Shown here in pieces: positions 5,765 through 13,189 of a stretch of DNA of 14,169 nucleotides. The stretch's first letter is position 1. The number at the start of each line of letters is the position of its first letter. The stretch lies in the NCBI GenBank assembly GCA_958428675.1, contig CAUAGV010000026.1:1-14169 (forward strand), in the 5' to 3' direction. The notes under the pieces are model-generated. The model was not told where the DNA came from and searched no databases. It worked only from the letters and a program-made list of their open reading frames with translations. The stretch is from an uncultured Collinsella sp. Lineage in GTDB: Bacteria; Actinomycetota; Coriobacteriia; Coriobacteriales; Coriobacteriaceae. Position numbers and translations under genes: made by a program.

Positions 5765-6574
5765 ATGTCTGATTTTATGGACAGCTTCCGCCTGGACGGT
5801 AAGGTCGCACTCGTCACCGGCGCCACCTATGGCATCGGCATGGCCATGACCGAGGCACTCGGCGAGGCCGGTGCCAAAATCGCCTTTAACGCCCGTCACG
5901 CCGACAAGGTCGCCGAGGCCGAGAAGCACTATCGCGAGCTGGGCTTTGATGCCCACGGCTATGTTGCCGACGTTACCGACGAGGCCGTCGTCGCCGAGCT
6001 CATCGCCAAGATCGAGGCCGATTTTGGCACTACGCCCGACATTCTGGTCAACAATGCAGGCGTCATCCAGCGCACGCCGATGCTCGACATGAGTGCCGAG
6101 GACTTCCGTCGCGTCGTCGACATCGACCTCAATGCGCCGTTTATCGTGTCCAAGGCCTGCCTGCCGGGCATGATCGCCAAGGGTCACGGCAAGATCATCA
6201 ACATCTGCTCCATGATGAGCGAGCTCGGCCGCGAGACCATCGCCGGCTATGCCGCCGCCAAGGGCGGACTCAAGATGCTCACCAAGAACATCTGCTCCGA
6301 GTTTGGCGAGGCCAACATCCAGTGCAACGGCATTGGGCCGGGCTATATCGCTACCCCGCAGACCGCGCCGCTGCGCGAGATGCAGCCCGATGGCAGCCGT
6401 CACCCGTTTGACCAGTTCATCATTGCCAAGACGCCGGCCGCCCGTTGGGGCACGCCCGAGGACCTGAAGGGCCCCGCCGTGTTCCTGGCTTCCGACGCAT
6501 CGAACTTCGTCAACGGGCACATCCTGTACGTGGACGGCGGCATCCTCGCCTACATCGGCAAGCAGCCGCAGTAG
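5765..6574 (+). CDS. dhuD: SDR-family 2-keto-3-deoxygluconate / gluconate 5-dehydrogenase (DhuD/KduD-like)
   Basis: 269 residues from the ATG at 5765, chosen for GGAAGG 6 bases upstream; an in-frame ATG at 5738 lies inside an operator motif. Classical short-chain dehydrogenase: cofactor motif TGATYGIG (18-25), NNAG (96-99), Asn123, and catalytic Ser149, Tyr162 and Lys166 (YAAAK). The loop IATPQTAPLRE...DGSRHPFDQF and the C-terminus NGHILYVDGGILAYIGKQP resemble the streptococcal DhuD/gluconate 5-dehydrogenase group rather than the shorter E. coli KduD. The expected reaction is reduction of 2,5-diketo-3-deoxygluconate to KDG with NAD(P)H in the cytoplasm. The DhuI-like isomerase gene follows, supporting this over a plain gluconate 5-dehydrogenase role. 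Upstream GTGAACGTT-type sites suggest control by a LacI-type repressor encoded elsewhere. Confidence 0.9.
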   Translation: MSDFMDSFRLDGKVALVTGATYGIGMAMTEALGEAGAKIAFNARHADKVAEAEKHYRELGFDAHGYVADVTDEAVVAELIAKIEADFGTTPDILVNNAGVIQRTPMLDMSAEDFRRVVDIDLNAPFIVSKACLPGMIAKGHGKIINICSMMSELGRETIAGYAAAKGGLKMLTKNICSEFGEANIQCNGIGPGYIATPQTAPLREMQPDGSRHPFDQFIIAKTPAARWGTPEDLKGPAVFLASDASNFVNGHILYVDGGILAYIGKQPQ

Positions 6575-6587
6575 GGCATTCGGGCGA

Positions 6588-6696
6588 GGCGGTGGACGAT
6601 AAAGTCTGCTGCTCAGACAGTCCTGCTCGCACGGAAAGCACATTAAGTGCTTTCCGGCTCGTGCGGAACTCGCGACAGACCTTATCGTCCACCGCC
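6588..6696. repeat. 109-bp imperfect inverted repeat (long hairpin) between dhuD and dhuI
   Basis: Outer arms GGCGGTGGACGATAA / TTATCGTCCACCGCC (6588-6602, 6682-6696) are perfect over 15 bp and continue after one mismatch with GTCTG/CAGAC. The innermost stem CGGAAAGCAC / GTGCTTTCCG (6632-6641, 6647-6656) is perfect over 10 bp with an ATTAA loop. The middle is imperfectly paired. No T tract follows, so it is not a standard terminator; it may be a dispersed palindromic (REP/MITE-like) element, or a processing or stability hairpin. Confidence 0.75.
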
Positions 6697-6782
6697 CGCA
6701 AAACCAACTTCAGGTTAGATTAGCCGCCGCCCGCATACAGAAACAAAAAAAATGAAAACACTTGGTTGAAAGGTTAACTCGA

Positions 6783-7424
6783 ATGAAAATCGCACTTATT
6801 AACGAGAATTCTCAGAACTCCAAGAACCCTATGATCGAGGCTGCCCTTAAGAAGGTCGTCGAGCCCATGGGCCACACTGTCTTTAACTATGGCATGTATG
6901 CCGATGCCGACTCCAAGCCCCTCACCTACGTGCAGAACGGCATCCTTGCCGCCGTGCTGCTCAACTCCGGCGCCGCCGACTACGTCGTGACCGGTTGCGG
7001 CACCGGCGAGGGCGCCATGCTCGCCTGCAACTCCTTCCCCGGCGTGCTGTGCGGCCATGTTGCCGACCCGTTGGATGCCTACACCTTTGCCCAGGTCAAC
7101 GATGGCAACGCCGTCGCCATGCCCTTCGCCCTCAAGAACGGCTGGGGCCAGGAGCTCAACCTCGAGTACACCTTCGAGAAACTCTTTGGCTTTGGTTCGG
7201 GCAACGGCTACCCCGCCGAGCGCGTTGAGCCCGAGCAGCGCAACAAGAAGATCCTCGATGGCGTGCGCGCTGTGACCATGCGTCCGCTCGTCGACGTCCT
7301 GGGCGAGATCGATCAGGACCTGGTGAAGGGTGCACTTGCCGGCGAGCACTTCCAGGAGTACTTCTTTGCCAACGCCACCGACGAGGCCATCATCGCCAAG
7401 GTCAAGGAGATCTTGGGCCTGTAA
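6783..7424 (+). CDS. dhuI: RpiB/LacAB-fold isomerase, DhuI-like 4-deoxy-5-hexosulose-uronate ketol-isomerase
   Basis: 213 residues from the ATG at 6783 (MKIALINENSQ), with GAAAGG 9 bases upstream. The N-terminal domain has the RpiB/LacAB fold signature, here VVTGCGTGEGAMLACN with Cys72 in the position of the catalytic cysteine of ribose-5-phosphate isomerase B; Glu76 replaces the usual hydrophobic residue. The C-terminal extension (about residues 120-213) is longer than in RpiB (about 150 residues). This size and sequence type match the streptococcal DhuI proteins, which convert 4-deoxy-L-threo-5-hexosulose uronate to 2,5-diketo-3-deoxygluconate, the substrate of the DhuD-like enzyme encoded upstream. 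The 208-bp gap contains a long hairpin that may uncouple expression of the two. Older annotation as a sugar-phosphate isomerase is likely but less specific. Confidence 0.85.
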   Translation: MKIALINENSQNSKNPMIEAALKKVVEPMGHTVFNYGMYADADSKPLTYVQNGILAAVLLNSGAADYVVTGCGTGEGAMLACNSFPGVLCGHVADPLDAYTFAQVNDGNAVAMPFALKNGWGQELNLEYTFEKLFGFGSGNGYPAERVEPEQRNKKILDGVRAVTMRPLVDVLGEIDQDLVKGALAGEHFQEYFFANATDEAIIAKVKEILGL

Positions 7425-7470
7425 TAAGGCCCACGGGGCGCACCGACCCCCAACAAACCGCCAGACAAAA

Positions 7471-7506
7471 GGCGCCGCGACGATCCATGTGTCGCGGCGC
7501 CTTTTT
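7471..7506 (+). terminator. Strong bidirectional terminator between convergent genes
   Basis: Perfect 11-bp GC-rich stem GGCGCCGCGAC / GTCGCGGCGCC with a 9-base loop, followed by TTTTT on the plus strand and by TTTT on the minus strand (complement of 7467-7470). It separates the dhuI transcript from the convergent flavoprotein gene ending at 7563. Confidence 0.93.
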
Positions 7507-7562
7507 AGATTGGCTATCGCTTGAGTCACCGCAAGGCGGCCGCTCCCCTATTTGCCAAGAGC

Positions 7563-9512
7563 CTACAGCTCGCAGGCGACCTTGTAGCCGTCGCCGATGG
7601 CATCACGGATGTTGCCGCACTTCTGGGCATCGCCCAGCACGTGGGTGGCAACGCCGGCGGCGGCAAGGTCATCGGCCAACTTGGTGTTGGGACGATAGCC
7701 CATGGCAAGCACCAGCGTATCGGCATCGGCGATGGTGTGAACCTCGCCGTCCTTCTCGTAGCTGATAGCGTCCTCGGTAATCTCGGTCACCTTGGCCTCG
7801 GTCAGCACGTGAACGCCCTTGGAGAGCATGCGCGTGATGAGCACCGCGCGACCGGCGCCGCCCTCGTTGGCGGCGAGCGTCTTGGTCATCTCGATGACGG
7901 TGACATCGCGGTTGGCCGGCGACAGATCGTTGACCAACGGGGCCAGGTAATCGGCCGTCTCGCAGCCAACGGTGCCGCCGCCCACAATGACGATCTTCTT
8001 GCCCGGGAAAGCCTTGCCGCCCAGCAGGTCATCAGCCGTCATGACCTGCTTAAAGCCCTGCATAAAGGCCGGGGCGATGGGTTCGGCGCCATAGGCCAGG
8101 ACAACCTCGTAACCCGCGTAGTCGCGCTGGATGTCCTCGGCGGTCAGCTCGGTACCAAAGACGCATGTGACGCCGGCCTCGGCCAGGCGACGGTACTGAT
8201 ACTTGATCACGCGGGTGAGTTCCTGCTTTGCCGGCGGCACGGCTGCGATGCGCATTTCGCCGCCCGGCTCATCCTGCTTGTCCACGAGCACCACGTTGTG
8301 GCCGCGCTTGGCGGCAATGTAGGCTGCCTCCATGCCCGCAGGACCGGCACCCACAACCAGCACGTTCTTTGCCTCGGCCGCAGGCTCGTAGCCAGCCTCG
8401 TCGCGCTCCACGTCCGGATTGACGGTGCAGGAGATGCGCTTGCCGAACATAATGCCGTTCAGGCAGCGCAGGCAACCGATGCAGGGGCGGATATCGTCGG
8501 CGTTGCCGGCGGCCGCCTTGTTGCAGAACTCGGCATCGCACAGATTGGCGCGGCCCATCATGCAGATATCGGCAGCGCCATCCTCAATCAGTTCCTCGGC
8601 AATCCATGCCTCGTTAATGCGGCCGACCGTGGCAACGGGAATGTTCACATGCTTCTTGATCTCGCGCGAACAGGCAGCGTGCGAGGCCTGCTGGGTACCG
8701 GCGGCGGGAATGGCGGAGCCGCGCTTGATGGTGGTGCCGCCCGACACGTGAATCATGTCGACGCCGGCCTTCTCCAGGCGACGCGAGACGTAGATCATGT
8801 CGTTGAGGGTCAGACCGCCATCGGTGTACTCGTCGCCCGAGATACGCACGTCGATGATGAAGTCCTCGCCGCAGCGCTCGCGAATCTCGGCGATGACCTC
8901 GAGCAAGAAGCGCATGCGGGCGTCGAGCGAGCCGCCGTACTCGTCGGTACGCTTGTTATAGAGCGGGGTCAAAAAGCCACCGAGCATGCCATGGGCGTGC
9001 GCCGCATGAACCTCGACGCCATCGACGCCGGCCTTCTGCATACGCACGGCAGCGTCACCGAACTGATGCGTGAGCTCATGAATCTCATCGACCGTGATGG
9101 GGCGCGGCGCCTCGCGGGCATAGGACGGGCCCACAAAGGACGGAGCGATCAGACGCGGCGTGCCCGGAATGTTAAAGGCCATGTAGGCGGGGTGAAAGAG
9201 CTGCGGCATGATCTTGCAGCCGTACTCGTGGACGGCCGCGGCGAGCTTTTCCCAGCCGGGGATAAACGTGTCATCGTAACAGCACATGTCACCCGGCAGA
9301 TAGGTATAGGTGGGCTCGACCGTCACGACCTCGGTGATGATGAGGCCCACGCCGCCCTTGGCGCGGGCACGGTAATGATCGACCAAGTCGTCGGTCACAT
9401 AACCGTGATCGGCCAGATTGGTAGATACCGGCGGCATAAAGACGCGGTTCTTGACCTCGGTCGTACCAACCTTGATCGGGCTAAAGAGCATCGGATAGGC
9501 GGAAGACTCCAT
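7563..9512 (-). CDS. OYE-type FMN/[4Fe-4S]/FAD oxidoreductase (2,4-dienoyl-CoA reductase / BaiCD-like)
   Basis: 649 residues from the ATG at 9510-9512, chosen for AAGGAAA upstream. Residues 1 to about 340 form an Old Yellow Enzyme TIM barrel (FSPIKVGTTEVKNRVFMPP; NKRTDEYGGS at 186-195). Cys344, 347, 350 and 362 form the [4Fe-4S] site. Residues 383-396 (NVLVVGAGPAGMEA) and 507-515 (IVIVGGGTV) are the FAD and NAD(P) folds. This architecture belongs to 2,4-dienoyl-CoA reductase, trimethylamine dehydrogenase and bile-acid BaiCD/BaiH enzymes, which reduce (or oxidise) conjugated C=C bonds. Oddly, the canonical HAAHGYL segment reads HAAHAHGML (169-177), lacking the catalytic Tyr, and QLxHxGR reads QLFHPAY (104-110). 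It is last in the minus-strand run, 198 bp after the GltD-like gene, and may have its own promoter. Substrate unknown; a sugar-derived enone is a guess from context. Confidence 0.88.
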   Translation of the reverse strand: MESSAYPMLFSPIKVGTTEVKNRVFMPPVSTNLADHGYVTDDLVDHYRARAKGGVGLIITEVVTVEPTYTYLPGDMCCYDDTFIPGWEKLAAAVHEYGCKIMPQLFHPAYMAFNIPGTPRLIAPSFVGPSYAREAPRPITVDEIHELTHQFGDAAVRMQKAGVDGVEVHAAHAHGMLGGFLTPLYNKRTDEYGGSLDARMRFLLEVIAEIRERCGEDFIIDVRISGDEYTDGGLTLNDMIYVSRRLEKAGVDMIHVSGGTTIKRGSAIPAAGTQQASHAACSREIKKHVNIPVATVGRINEAWIAEELIEDGAADICMMGRANLCDAEFCNKAAAGNADDIRPCIGCLRCLNGIMFGKRISCTVNPDVERDEAGYEPAAEAKNVLVVGAGPAGMEAAYIAAKRGHNVVLVDKQDEPGGEMRIAAVPPAKQELTRVIKYQYRRLAEAGVTCVFGTELTAEDIQRDYAGYEVVLAYGAEPIAPAFMQGFKQVMTADDLLGGKAFPGKKIVIVGGGTVGCETADYLAPLVNDLSPANRDVTVIEMTKTLAANEGGAGRAVLITRMLSKGVHVLTEAKVTEITEDAISYEKDGEVHTIADADTLVLAMGYRPNTKLADDLAAAGVATHVLGDAQKCGNIRDAIGDGYKVACEL

Positions 9513-9623
9513 ACAGGTTTCCTTTCGTTTGAGCCGCTCGGCGGCAGTTACTGACGTACCTATCGTATCAGCAACCGCGCAGCTCCCGACCGCACGCGCT
9601 CCCCCAACTTCTGCTCGACCCAC

Positions 9624-9694
9624 AAAAAGTTGCGGTGGAATACGGAGTAGATGAGGCCTTTGACAGCCAAAACAGTCCGTATTTCACCGCAACT
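9624..9694 (-). terminator. Long inverted repeat followed by T5, probable terminator of GltD-like gene
   Basis: Arms of 19 bases (9628-9646 and 9676-9694, AGTTGCGGTG(G/A)AATACGGA) pair with a single mismatch around a 29-base loop. On the minus strand the second arm is followed by TTTTT, 17 bases after the GltD-like stop, so it can act as an intrinsic terminator. The very long loop and arms also suit a dispersed palindromic repeat. It would separate the flavoprotein gene at 7563-9512 from the upstream operon. Confidence 0.65.
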
Positions 9695-9710
9695 GATGGG
9701 TGGGATGGAG

Positions 9711-10928
9711 TTAGAGGCCCAGGTAGTTGGTCATGCCTTCGACGGCGAGCTTGGCGCCGGCCACGGCATGGACCACGGTGAGCGGGCCGTTGACCACGTC
9801 GCCGGCGGCAAAGACGCCAGGCACGGTGGTCATACCGTGCTCATCGACCGAAAGAAGGCCGCGATGGTCGGTCTCCAGACCGCCCGTCGTAAGCACCAGT
9901 TTGTCCTTGGGTACCTGCGAGGCCGCAATCACAACCGTGTCGGCGGGCACATGGTCAAGTTCTTCCTCGTAGCCCACCACGTTGTTGTCCTCGTCAAAGA
10001 TAGCCGTCTCGAACACCGGACCGTTATCGTCGATGGCGCAGATCGCCTTGCCGCGCACGATCTCGGCACCGTCAAGCTCGGTCAGCTCCACCTCGTCATC
10101 GATGGCCGAGATATGGCGCGATCGGGCATACACGGTAACCTTGCGAGCGCCCGAGCGCAGAGCCGTACGGGCAACATCCATGGCCACGTTGCCGGCGCCG
10201 ATAACCGCCACGTTCTGACCGATCGCCACGCTCGTGGGATCGACCAGGTAATCGATACCAAACAGTACGTTGCCACGCGACTCGCCGGGAATACCCAGCT
10301 TGCGGGCGCGCCAGGTACCGGTACCGACAAAGACCGCATCGTAGCCGTCGCGCAGCAGGTCGTCGATATGCAGCGCGCCGCCAATGGTGGTCGAGGGACG
10401 GACGCGTACGCCGAGCGAGCACATCACGTGGCGGTACTTTTGCACGAGAGCACGGGGCAGGCGGAACTCGGGGATTCCGTACTCCAGCACGCCGCCGATC
10501 TCGGGGCGCTGCTCAAACACCGTGACGGCACAGCCCAGCTGGGCCATCTTAATGGCCACGGTAATGCCGGCAGGACCGGAACCGACCACGGCAACCTGCT
10601 TGCCGCACGACGGCGCGGGCTTCCACTCCTTGCGGTCCAAATATGCGGTCGAGATATAGTTCTCGATACTCGAAAAATGCACCGGTGTGCCCTTGCGGCC
10701 CTGGATGCACGCGCCCTCGCACTGGCCCGAATGGTTACAGACCATGGAGCAGACCGCGCTCATGGGGTTGTTTTGGAACAGCAGCTCACCCGCCTCTTCC
10801 AGACGGCGCTGCTTAAACAGGTCGATAACCTGCGGAATAGGCGTCTGCACCGGGCAGCCTTTAAGCTGACAGAACGCCTTTTTGCAACCTAGGCAGCGGT
10901 TCGCTTCCTCAACAATATGAATAGCCAT
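9711..10928 (-). CDS. GltD-like NAD(P)H-dependent Fe-S flavoprotein (glutamate synthase small-subunit family)
   Basis: 405 residues from the ATG at 10926-10928 with AGAGGGG upstream. The N-terminal domain carries two cysteine groups, Cys12/15/20/25 (RCLGCKKAFCQLKGCP) and Cys60/64/70/74 (CSMVCNHSGQCEGAC), typical of two [4Fe-4S] clusters in the GltD/PreT/NfnB fold. Residues 114-125 (VVGSGPAGITVA) bind FAD, and 240-258 (VAVIGAGNVAMDVA) bind NAD(P)H; VPGVFAAGDVV near the end is the second FAD contact. Such proteins pass electrons from NAD(P)H to a partner subunit. No GltB large subunit is present; the OYE-type flavoprotein encoded next is a possible partner. It lies 51 bp downstream of the TIM-barrel gene, within one operon by orientation. 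Role in sugar metabolism is inferred from position only. Confidence 0.9.
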   Translation of the reverse strand: MAIHIVEEANRCLGCKKAFCQLKGCPVQTPIPQVIDLFKQRRLEEAGELLFQNNPMSAVCSMVCNHSGQCEGACIQGRKGTPVHFSSIENYISTAYLDRKEWKPAPSCGKQVAVVGSGPAGITVAIKMAQLGCAVTVFEQRPEIGGVLEYGIPEFRLPRALVQKYRHVMCSLGVRVRPSTTIGGALHIDDLLRDGYDAVFVGTGTWRARKLGIPGESRGNVLFGIDYLVDPTSVAIGQNVAVIGAGNVAMDVARTALRSGARKVTVYARSRHISAIDDEVELTELDGAEIVRGKAICAIDDNGPVFETAIFDEDNNVVGYEEELDHVPADTVVIAASQVPKDKLVLTTGGLETDHRGLLSVDEHGMTTVPGVFAAGDVVNGPLTVVHAVAGAKLAVEGMTNYLGL

Positions 10929-10979
10929 CGGTACCCCTCTTGAACCTCTACGACAATCTCTTTCGCCCAGCCTGCTTTG

Positions 10980-11897
10980 TTACAGAATCACGTGCTCGCA
11001 CATCACGCTGTGCCCCATGCGCAGCAGCTCGTCGCGCGAACGCTCGACCGTGGACGGTGCGCTGTTCTCGATAACGGTCATAATGCCCGGTCGCACGGCG
11101 GCGGCCCAGGCGACAATGGCCTCAAAATCAAAGTTTCCACACGTACAAGCTCCGTGGCATACCAAACGAGAGCCCGAGCCATCACACCAGCCATCCTGGT
11201 CCTCGTTGTCTACGATCTCGTAGTCCTTGGCATGCAGCACGCGAATCTTGCTGCCGCACAGGTGCAACATACGCGACACCTGCTCGGAAGTCTCACCGAC
11301 GATCGTGGGATGCAGCAGCGACACCGGATCGTAGATCACGCCGAGTGCGGTGCTCGAAACGCGCTCCAGAACCTCGCGGCAGCGCTCGGGCGTATTGACG
11401 ATCTCGTTCCAGCCGGGCTCGATCAGAAGCTCACCGCCCTCCTTTTCGGCCATCGAGCACACGCGTGCGAGTCCTTTGCAAAACGTATCGAGCGCAGCAG
11501 CCGAAAAACGGTCATCGGCCATCTTGTTCTGCGCGTTGGGGCGCCCCGTCTCGGTCCCCACCGGACAGCCCCCAAGCCAGCACGCGAACCTCAGGCACGC
11601 CTCGTACTCGGCATAGGTATCCACCAGTTGATTCTGATCGGGCGTTGCCAGGTTTTTATAGCAGCCGAGCACCGCCACCTGCACGCCGTTGGTGTCGAGC
11701 ACCTCGCGCAGATGGTCGGCGAGTTCGTGCGTAAGGCCGGAACGGTTAATGCCAAAGGACTTGTAGAGCACTTTGCTCGGCAGCTGAATGCACGAGAAAC
11801 CCAGTTTGCCCGCCATGCGAATGCGCTCCTCCACCGTGCCCTCGGGCAGGTCGTGCAGGCGCACACCGACGCTCAGCGCGCCTTTCGACTGCGCCAT
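10980..11897 (-). CDS. Xylose-isomerase-like TIM-barrel sugar isomerase/epimerase (AP endonuclease 2 family)
   Basis: 305 residues. The start at 11895-11897 is chosen because AAGGAGG lies 7 bases upstream; an ATG at 11915 precedes and overlaps that site. It begins 2 bp after the GH105 stop, so translation is probably coupled. The fold is read from VGVRLHDLPEGTVEERIRMAGKLGFSCIQL at the start and from the ordered metal ligands Glu160 (LLIEPGWNE), Asp190 (VIYDPVSLL), His222 (VLHAKD) and Glu277 (TVIENSAPS). The family includes isomerases and epimerases of sugars, inositols and keto-acids and C-glycoside-cleaving enzymes, all metal dependent and cytoplasmic. A loop rich in Cys/Asp (CDGSGSRLVCHGACTCG, 238-254) is unusual. 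Close coupling to GH105 suggests action on a released sugar (the aglycone or the unsaturated uronate), but the substrate cannot be told. Confidence 0.85.
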   Translation of the reverse strand: MAQSKGALSVGVRLHDLPEGTVEERIRMAGKLGFSCIQLPSKVLYKSFGINRSGLTHELADHLREVLDTNGVQVAVLGCYKNLATPDQNQLVDTYAEYEACLRFACWLGGCPVGTETGRPNAQNKMADDRFSAAALDTFCKGLARVCSMAEKEGGELLIEPGWNEIVNTPERCREVLERVSSTALGVIYDPVSLLHPTIVGETSEQVSRMLHLCGSKIRVLHAKDYEIVDNEDQDGWCDGSGSRLVCHGACTCGNFDFEAIVAWAAAVRPGIMTVIENSAPSTVERSRDELLRMGHSVMCEHVIL

Positions 11898-11899
11898 GC

Positions 11900-13135
11900 C
11901 TAGACCTCCTTGCACGCATTGATGCCCGGCGTGTAGCCGCCAAACGGGTCGTCGATGGAGCAGACGCCCGAGGGAGCGAGCGGATCGCGCTTACCGGCCA
12001 GCTTGTCATGATGCATGGTCTCGATATAGGCGAGCACCAGCGGCGCCACGCCCTTTGCGTCGTTTTTGACGACGGGCTCGCTCATGTAGTAGCCAAACGT
12101 GCCCTCGCGGTGCGCGGTGTTGCCAAGACCCGCCACCAGGCAGATGTTGTCGAGCGCCAGCTGCCCGTCGCGCTCGGACAGGCACGTGTCGCAGATGCCG
12201 TCAAACGCACGGCGGCCGTACTGGTAGTAACGCTCGCCCAACACGCCCAGGCGCACGCCCTTCATGATAGCGTTGGCAAAGATGGCGCTGCCCGACTCCT
12301 CCAGATAGTTGGGGGCGATGTTGGGCAGGTTGATGACCTGGTGCCACATGCCGGTCTTCTCGTCCTGATACGGCAGCATGGCGTCGATCAGGTCGTGGAA
12401 CATCTTGCGGATCTCGTCCTTCTCGGCCGACATCGAGGGCGGCATGAGCTCCCAGGTATCGATGAGCGCCATGGCGAACCAGCCCTCGGCGCGCAGCCAG
12501 AAGTTGGCCGAAAGACCGGTGACGGGATCGCACCAGAACTGCTTGCGGCTCGCGTCGTAGGCGTGATAGTACAGACCGTTGAGGGGGTTGCGCATCAGGT
12601 CATGCACGACCTGGAACATATGGAAGCTATCCGAGCAGGCACGGCGGTTGTGGAAGCTCAGCTCGTACTGCATGTAGAACGGCTGCGCCATGTACATGCC
12701 GTCAAGCCAGATCTGGTTGGGGTAGACGGCCTTGTGCCAAAACACACCCTCTTTGGTACGCGGCTGGGTCTCGAGCTGGCGATAGATCGTGTCCATGGCG
12801 GCACGGTACTTGGGCTTGCCCACCAGGTCATAGAGTTTGTAGAGGGTCTTGCCCGCGTTGACGTTGTCGAGGTTGTACTCCTGGGGATCGTAATGCTTGA
12901 TGGTGCCGTCATCCTGGACAAAGAAGTCGATATAGTCGTCGGCGAAGGTCAGGTAACGCTGCTCGCCGGTGATCTCGTACAGCTCGATGAGCGCCTTGAT
13001 CATGCAGCCGTCAATGTAATTCCAGGTGTTCTCCTTGCCGGCGCGAAGCTTTTCGATGTTCCAGGCCGGCGCCTGAGGCGTAGAGGTCTCGATCAACTGC
13101 TCGATATAACGGTCCAGGATTTGATTGCAGCCCAT
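11900..13135 (-). CDS. GH105-family unsaturated rhamnogalacturonyl/uronyl hydrolase (YteR-like)
   Basis: 411 residues from the ATG at 13133-13135, preceded by GAGGGG; an in-frame ATG at 13153 has no ribosome site and lies before that signal. The (alpha/alpha)6 GH88/GH105 pattern is visible: NTWNYIDGCMIKALIELY (36-53), NLDNVNAGKTLYKLY (88-102), QIWLDGMYMAQPF (141-153) and FWLRAEGWFAMALIDTW. Asp145 in WLDGMYM corresponds to the proposed catalytic Asp of YteR and is diagnostic of GH105 over GH88. These enzymes hydrate the C4-C5 double bond of unsaturated uronates left by polysaccharide lyases, releasing the uronate, which opens to 4-deoxy-5-hexosulose uronate. No signal peptide is seen, so oligosaccharides must be imported; that importer is not in the window. 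The gene starts an operon downstream of a double-operator promoter. Confidence 0.9.
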   Translation of the reverse strand: MGCNQILDRYIEQLIETSTPQAPAWNIEKLRAGKENTWNYIDGCMIKALIELYEITGEQRYLTFADDYIDFFVQDDGTIKHYDPQEYNLDNVNAGKTLYKLYDLVGKPKYRAAMDTIYRQLETQPRTKEGVFWHKAVYPNQIWLDGMYMAQPFYMQYELSFHNRRACSDSFHMFQVVHDLMRNPLNGLYYHAYDASRKQFWCDPVTGLSANFWLRAEGWFAMALIDTWELMPPSMSAEKDEIRKMFHDLIDAMLPYQDEKTGMWHQVINLPNIAPNYLEESGSAIFANAIMKGVRLGVLGERYYQYGRRAFDGICDTCLSERDGQLALDNICLVAGLGNTAHREGTFGYYMSEPVVKNDAKGVAPLVLAYIETMHHDKLAGKRDPLAPSGVCSIDDPFGGYTPGINACKEV

Positions 13136-13162
13136 TGCTGTCCCCTCTGACATAAACGATAG

Positions 13163-13174
13163 GTGAACGTTAAC
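13163..13174. promoter_or_regulatory. Operator GTGAACGTTAAC, proximal to GH105
   Basis: Eleven of 12 positions match GTGAACGTTCAC and it is identical to the second site at 13204-13215, 41 bp away. It lies in the expected GH105 leader, about 28 bases upstream of the start codon, where a bound repressor would block elongation or loop with the other site. Confidence 0.6.
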
Positions 13175-13189
13175 TCTAGTGTAACGCGA

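Noticed and set aside
5717..6643. 308-codon minus-strand open frame
   Set aside because: Antisense of the short-chain dehydrogenase, which has all catalytic motifs.
6588..6696. CRISPR array
   Set aside because: A single nested inverted repeat with no regular direct repeats or spacers, and no cas genes.
7521..9554. 677-codon plus-strand open frame
   Set aside because: Antisense shadow of the OYE-type flavoprotein; no recognisable motifs and it would read through the convergent gene.
9651..10892. 413-codon plus-strand open frame
   Set aside because: Antisense of the GltD-like gene, His/Arg-rich and featureless.
7563..10928. Glutamate synthase or bile-acid operon
   Set aside because: No large glutamate synthase subunit and no other bile-acid (bai) gene; the two flavoproteins share only family-level features with those systems.
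12008..13150. 380-codon plus-strand open frame
   Set aside because: Antisense of GH105; Val/His-rich, no family features.
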